Shown here piece after piece: positions 61,593 to 64,000 of a DNA stretch of 64,000 nucleotides. The translations under genes and the position numbers were made by a program. Location: positions 124,001 through 188,000 of the forward strand of contig NZ_CP082833.1 of assembly GCF_021278985.1 (NCBI RefSeq). Direction: 5' to 3'. How positions within the stretch are numbered: position 1 is the first letter of the stretch; each line of letters starts with the position of its first letter. Source of the stretch: Citrobacter rodentium NBRC 105723 = DSM 16636. GTDB lineage: Bacteria > Pseudomonadota > Gammaproteobacteria > Enterobacterales > Enterobacteriaceae. Below the pieces are notes generated by a model. It searched no databases, was not told where the DNA came from, and worked only from the letters and a program-made list of their open reading frames with translations.

Positions 61593-61970
61593 ATGATCAA
61601 TTCGCCCCGAGTGTGTGTTCAGGTACAAAGCGTCTATATTGAGGCGCAGTCTTCGCCTGAAGATGAACGTTACGTCTTTGCTTATACCGTAACTATCCGC
61701 AATCTGGGGCGAGCGCCAGTGCAGCTTTTGGGACGCTACTGGTTGATTACCAACGGTCATGGCCGGGAAACCGAAGTCCAGGGCGAGGGCGTGGTCGGCA
61801 TGCAGCCGCATATCGCCCCTGGCGAAGAATATCAGTACACCAGCGGCGCGGTTATTGAAACGCCGCTTGGCACTATGCAGGGTCACTACGAGATGATTGA
61901 TGAGAACGGCGTCGCCTTTACCATCGATATTCCTGTTTTCCGACTCGCCGTTCCTACACTCATTCACTAA
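61593..61970 (+). CDS. apaG: ApaG domain protein
   Basis: A 125-residue protein matching ApaG (E. coli 125), a small beta-sandwich protein of unsettled biochemical role, linked in the literature to Co2+/Mg2+ efflux. The glycine/proline-rich motif GEGVVGMQPHIAPGEEYQYTS near 71-91 is the family signature. It starts 2 bp after rsmA and ends 10 bp before apaH. Confidence 0.95.
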   Translation: MINSPRVCVQVQSVYIEAQSSPEDERYVFAYTVTIRNLGRAPVQLLGRYWLITNGHGRETEVQGEGVVGMQPHIAPGEEYQYTSGAVIETPLGTMQGHYEMIDENGVAFTIDIPVFRLAVPTLIH

Positions 61971-61980
61971 AACAATAGCT

Positions 61981-62829
61981 ATGGCAACATACCTTATTGG
62001 CGACGTTCACGGTTGCTACGACGAACTGATCGCATTGTTAGACCAGGTAACGTTTACGCCTGAATCCGATACCCTCTGGCTCACCGGCGATTTAGTCGCC
62101 CGTGGTCCCGGCTCGCTGGACGTTCTGCGCTTTGTAAAATCGCTCGACGACAGCGTGCGTCTGGTGCTGGGCAACCATGATTTGCATCTGCTGGCGGTCT
62201 TTGCCGGCATCAGCCGCAACAAACCAAAGGATCGGTTAAACGCCCTTCTGGAAGCGCCGGACGCAGACGAGCTGCTTAACTGGCTGCGCCGTCAGCCGCT
62301 GTTACAGGTCGATGAAGGGAAAAAGCTGGTGATGGCCCATGCGGGCATTACTCCCCAGTGGGATTTGCAGACCGCCAGGGAGTGCGCGCGCGATGTCGAA
62401 GCCGTGCTGTCGAGCGACTCCTATCCTTTCTTTCTCGATGCCATGTATGGCGACATGCCGAACAACTGGTCGCCGGAGCTGAGCGGACTTGCGCGCCTGC
62501 GCTTTATCACTAACGCGTTTACCCGCATGCGCTACTGCTTCCCGAACGGTCAACTGGATATGTACAGTAAAGAATCGCCGGAAAACGCCCCCGCGCCGCT
62601 GAAGCCGTGGTTTGCCATTCCGGGCCCGGTCAGCGAGGAATACAGCATCGTCTTTGGGCACTGGGCATCGCTGGAAGGCAAAGGAACGCCGGAAGGCATT
62701 TACGCGCTGGATACCGGCTGCTGCTGGGGCGGGGAACTGACCTGCCTGCGCTGGGAAGATAAGCGCTACTTTGTCCAGCCGTCGAATCGACAGATGGATT
62801 TGGGCGAAGGCGAAGCGGTCAACGCCTGA
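61981..62829 (+). CDS. apaH: Diadenosine tetraphosphatase ApaH
   Basis: ApaH splits Ap4A symmetrically to two ADP and removes Np4-type RNA caps in E. coli. From the ATG at 61981 (MATYLIGDVHGCYDE) it has 282 residues (E. coli 280). Metallophosphatase motifs are GDVHG (7-11), GDLVARGP and GNHDLHLL. The extra residues are at the variable C-terminus. An ATG at 61897 inside apaG was rejected. A single REP follows the stop. Confidence 0.98.
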   Translation: MATYLIGDVHGCYDELIALLDQVTFTPESDTLWLTGDLVARGPGSLDVLRFVKSLDDSVRLVLGNHDLHLLAVFAGISRNKPKDRLNALLEAPDADELLNWLRRQPLLQVDEGKKLVMAHAGITPQWDLQTARECARDVEAVLSSDSYPFFLDAMYGDMPNNWSPELSGLARLRFITNAFTRMRYCFPNGQLDMYSKESPENAPAPLKPWFAIPGPVSEEYSIVFGHWASLEGKGTPEGIYALDTGCCWGGELTCLRWEDKRYFVQPSNRQMDLGEGEAVNA

Positions 62830-62837
62830 TGTTTTAT

Positions 62838-62863
62838 GCCGGATAAGCGAAGCGCCATCCGGC
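62838..62863. repeat. Single REP element between apaH and folA
   Basis: gccggataagcgaagcgccatccggc lies between the convergent genes apaH and folA. It is the same core sequence as in the araA-araD block. Confidence 0.85.
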
Positions 62864-62873
62864 ATTTATTGGA

Positions 62874-63353
62874 TTAACGGCGTTCCAGAATCTCGAAGCA
62901 GTAGCTGTGTGAATTCTGCGCGTCGGCATCATGAAATTCGCTGAACACCGACTCCCAGTCGTCCGGATCGTAGTCCGGAAAATGGGTATCTCCTTCCACT
63001 TCAGCATCAATATGCGTCAGGTACAGTTTCTGCGCTTTCGGCAGGAACTGTTCGTATACCCGACCGCCGCCAATCACCATAATTTCTGGCGCATCGCCAC
63101 AGGCAGCTATCGCCTCATCAACCGATTTTACCCACTGCACGCGGTCATCCGTGCCCGGCTGGCTGCTGATCACGATATTTTTGCGCCCCGGTAACGGGCG
63201 TCCAATGGACTCCCAGGTATGGCGGCCCATAACAACAGGTTTGTTTAACGTATTTCGTTTAAACCAGGCGAGATCGGCAGGCAAATTCCACGGCATGGCG
63301 TTTTCCATACCAATAACGCGATCTACCGCTAATGCAGCAATCAGACTGATCAT
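62874..63353 (-). CDS. folA: Dihydrofolate reductase
   Basis: FolA reduces dihydrofolate with NADPH and is the chromosomal target of trimethoprim. It has 159 residues as in E. coli. The active-site segment is intact: M20, P21, W22, D27, L28, W30, F31. These match wild-type E. coli at the positions commonly changed in trimethoprim resistance within this segment. It is expressed from its own promoter, with a -10 at 63392-63387. Confidence 0.98.
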   Translation of the reverse strand: MISLIAALAVDRVIGMENAMPWNLPADLAWFKRNTLNKPVVMGRHTWESIGRPLPGRKNIVISSQPGTDDRVQWVKSVDEAIAACGDAPEIMVIGGGRVYEQFLPKAQKLYLTHIDAEVEGDTHFPDYDPDDWESVFSEFHDADAQNSHSYCFEILERR

Positions 63354-63386
63354 TGATTATTTCCCGGAGACAAAAAAATTGTCGCC

Positions 63387-63392
63387 ACTATA
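63387..63392 (-). promoter_or_regulatory. folA promoter, -10 element
   Basis: Minus-strand TATAGT 33 bp before the folA ATG, in the context acgTATAGTggcgacaa that resembles the E. coli folA promoter. The -35 is not obvious. The 184-bp gap to kefC also holds an 8-bp inverted repeat GAGTCCAC/GTGGACTC (63460-63467, 63477-63484). Confidence 0.6.
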
Positions 63393-63537
63393 CGTAAAGA
63401 GCATTCTTTCGTCGACTGACGAAAAGAGTAAGAGCACGAAAATTTTTCGTTCTGCTGGCGAGTCCACGACTTGATAGTGGACTCCCGGCATTACAGTAGA
63501 ATAAAAACAATCCGTTAGCAGTAAAGTTTGCGGTACA

Positions 63538-64000
63538 TCACACTTTTACTCGGGCCGACGGTTTCACTTCCGGCTCATCGGCAGGGTTGCCCGTGTGCTT
63601 TCCCTCCTCCGTTCCCTGCCAGCCGTGACGCTGAATAAGCGACAGGTGCTCGCGGTCTTCGGTAATGATTTCACTGAGCATCGCGCTGGTGCGTTTATAC
63701 ACCGCCGCCCTGGAGGTGGCGTCATTTTCGCCCTTCGCCATCTCCTCAACCATCCGGGTATTATAGCGGCGGAACAGATAGGCGCGTTCACGCGCCTCAT
63801 AGCGTCCCAGCCCCAGACTTTCCAGCGCCAGACGCCCGCTTTTTAACGCCCCTTCAAAGGTTTCACGCTCCGGTTGTGCCACCCCGACCTGACGCAGACG
63901 AATATAGTGATCGACATCGCGGGCGCGGGCGATGATGTGCAGGTTCGGGAAATGCGCCTTCACCATCTCCGTCAGTTGCAGACTGGTTTGCGGATCGTCA
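63538..64000 (-). CDS. kefC: Glutathione-gated K+ efflux protein KefC, C-terminal fragment
   Basis: The C-terminal 153 residues of KefC run off the window edge. KefC is a glutathione-regulated K+/H+ antiporter that protects against electrophiles. Visible is the end of the RCK (Rossmann-type) domain (IIARARDVDHYIRLRQVGV) and the tail ending QRHGWQGTEEGKHTGNPADE. The last residues (PSARVKV) are longer than the E. coli end (KPSS as I recall it). The membrane domain lies outside the window. Confidence 0.93.
   Translation of the reverse strand, partial: DDPQTSLQLTEMVKAHFPNLHIIARARDVDHYIRLRQVGVAQPERETFEGALKSGRLALESLGLGRYEARERAYLFRRYNTRMVEEMAKGENDATSRAAVYKRTSAMLSEIITEDREHLSLIQRHGWQGTEEGKHTGNPADEPEVKPSARVKV

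Noticed and set aside
1..64000. Search for tRNA, rRNA, IS elements, integrases or att sites
   Set aside because: No transposase or integrase frame, no tRNA-like cloverleaf and no terminal inverted repeats were recognised; gene order is that of the conserved chromosome.

Overview
The window is a contiguous piece of a gamma-proteobacterial (Enterobacteriaceae) core chromosome. Gene content, order and protein sequences match the stretch between guaC and kefC near the origin end of the Escherichia coli / Salmonella / Citrobacter map, read in the reverse of the usual E. coli orientation. Nearly every protein has the length of its E. coli homologue, and many have it exactly. Interspersed REP/BIME palindromes of the type gccggataag...ccatccggc support the same clade. 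A Citrobacter-like organism is my best guess, but the genus is an inference. No IS element, prophage, integrase, CRISPR array, rRNA or tRNA was seen.

Layout. 1-2.5 kb: start of guaC (minus), then coaE-zapD-yacG (plus) and mutT (minus). 2.5-24 kb, all on the minus strand: secM-secA, lpxC and the complete dcw (division and cell wall) cluster mraZ-rsmH-ftsL-ftsI-murE-murF-mraY-murD-ftsW-murG-murC-ddlB-ftsQ-ftsA-ftsZ, packed with start/stop overlaps. 24.5-30 kb: cra, ilvIH and leuO (minus), then the leuL leader. 30-35 kb: leuABCD (plus). 35-38 kb: setA, the sgrS/sgrT dual-function RNA (minus) and its regulator sgrR (plus). 38-41.6 kb: a TPP riboswitch followed by thiB-thiP-thiQ. 41.7-48 kb: yabI, araC (minus) and araBAD (plus) with an intact AraC/CRP control region. 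48-48.4 kb: one unrecognised small gene in an AT-rich gap. 48.8-54.9 kb: polB (with a LexA box), rapA and rluA (plus). 55-63 kb: djlA (minus), lptD-surA-pdxA-rsmA-apaG-apaH (plus), folA (minus). The 3' end of kefC (minus) closes the window.

The genes fall into coherent functional groups: peptidoglycan precursor synthesis and divisome assembly; protein export (SecM arrest sensor and SecA motor); branched-chain amino-acid synthesis (IlvIH and LeuABCD with the LeuO regulator between them); response to glucose-phosphate stress (SgrR/SgrS/SgrT/SetA); thiamine import; L-arabinose catabolism; outer-membrane biogenesis (LptD, SurA). Several classical regulatory devices are visible: SecM arrest peptide, leu attenuator, MraZ repeats, TPP riboswitch, araO2/araI looping sites and an SOS box.

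I did not find a convincing new multi-gene system. The items most worth a second look are the unrecognised 127-residue gene between araD and polB, a 47-bp tandem repeat that carries the araD ribosome-binding site, a terminator placed just ahead of mutT, overlapping LexA motifs at polB, and a possible extra promoter and micro-ORF upstream of leuL.
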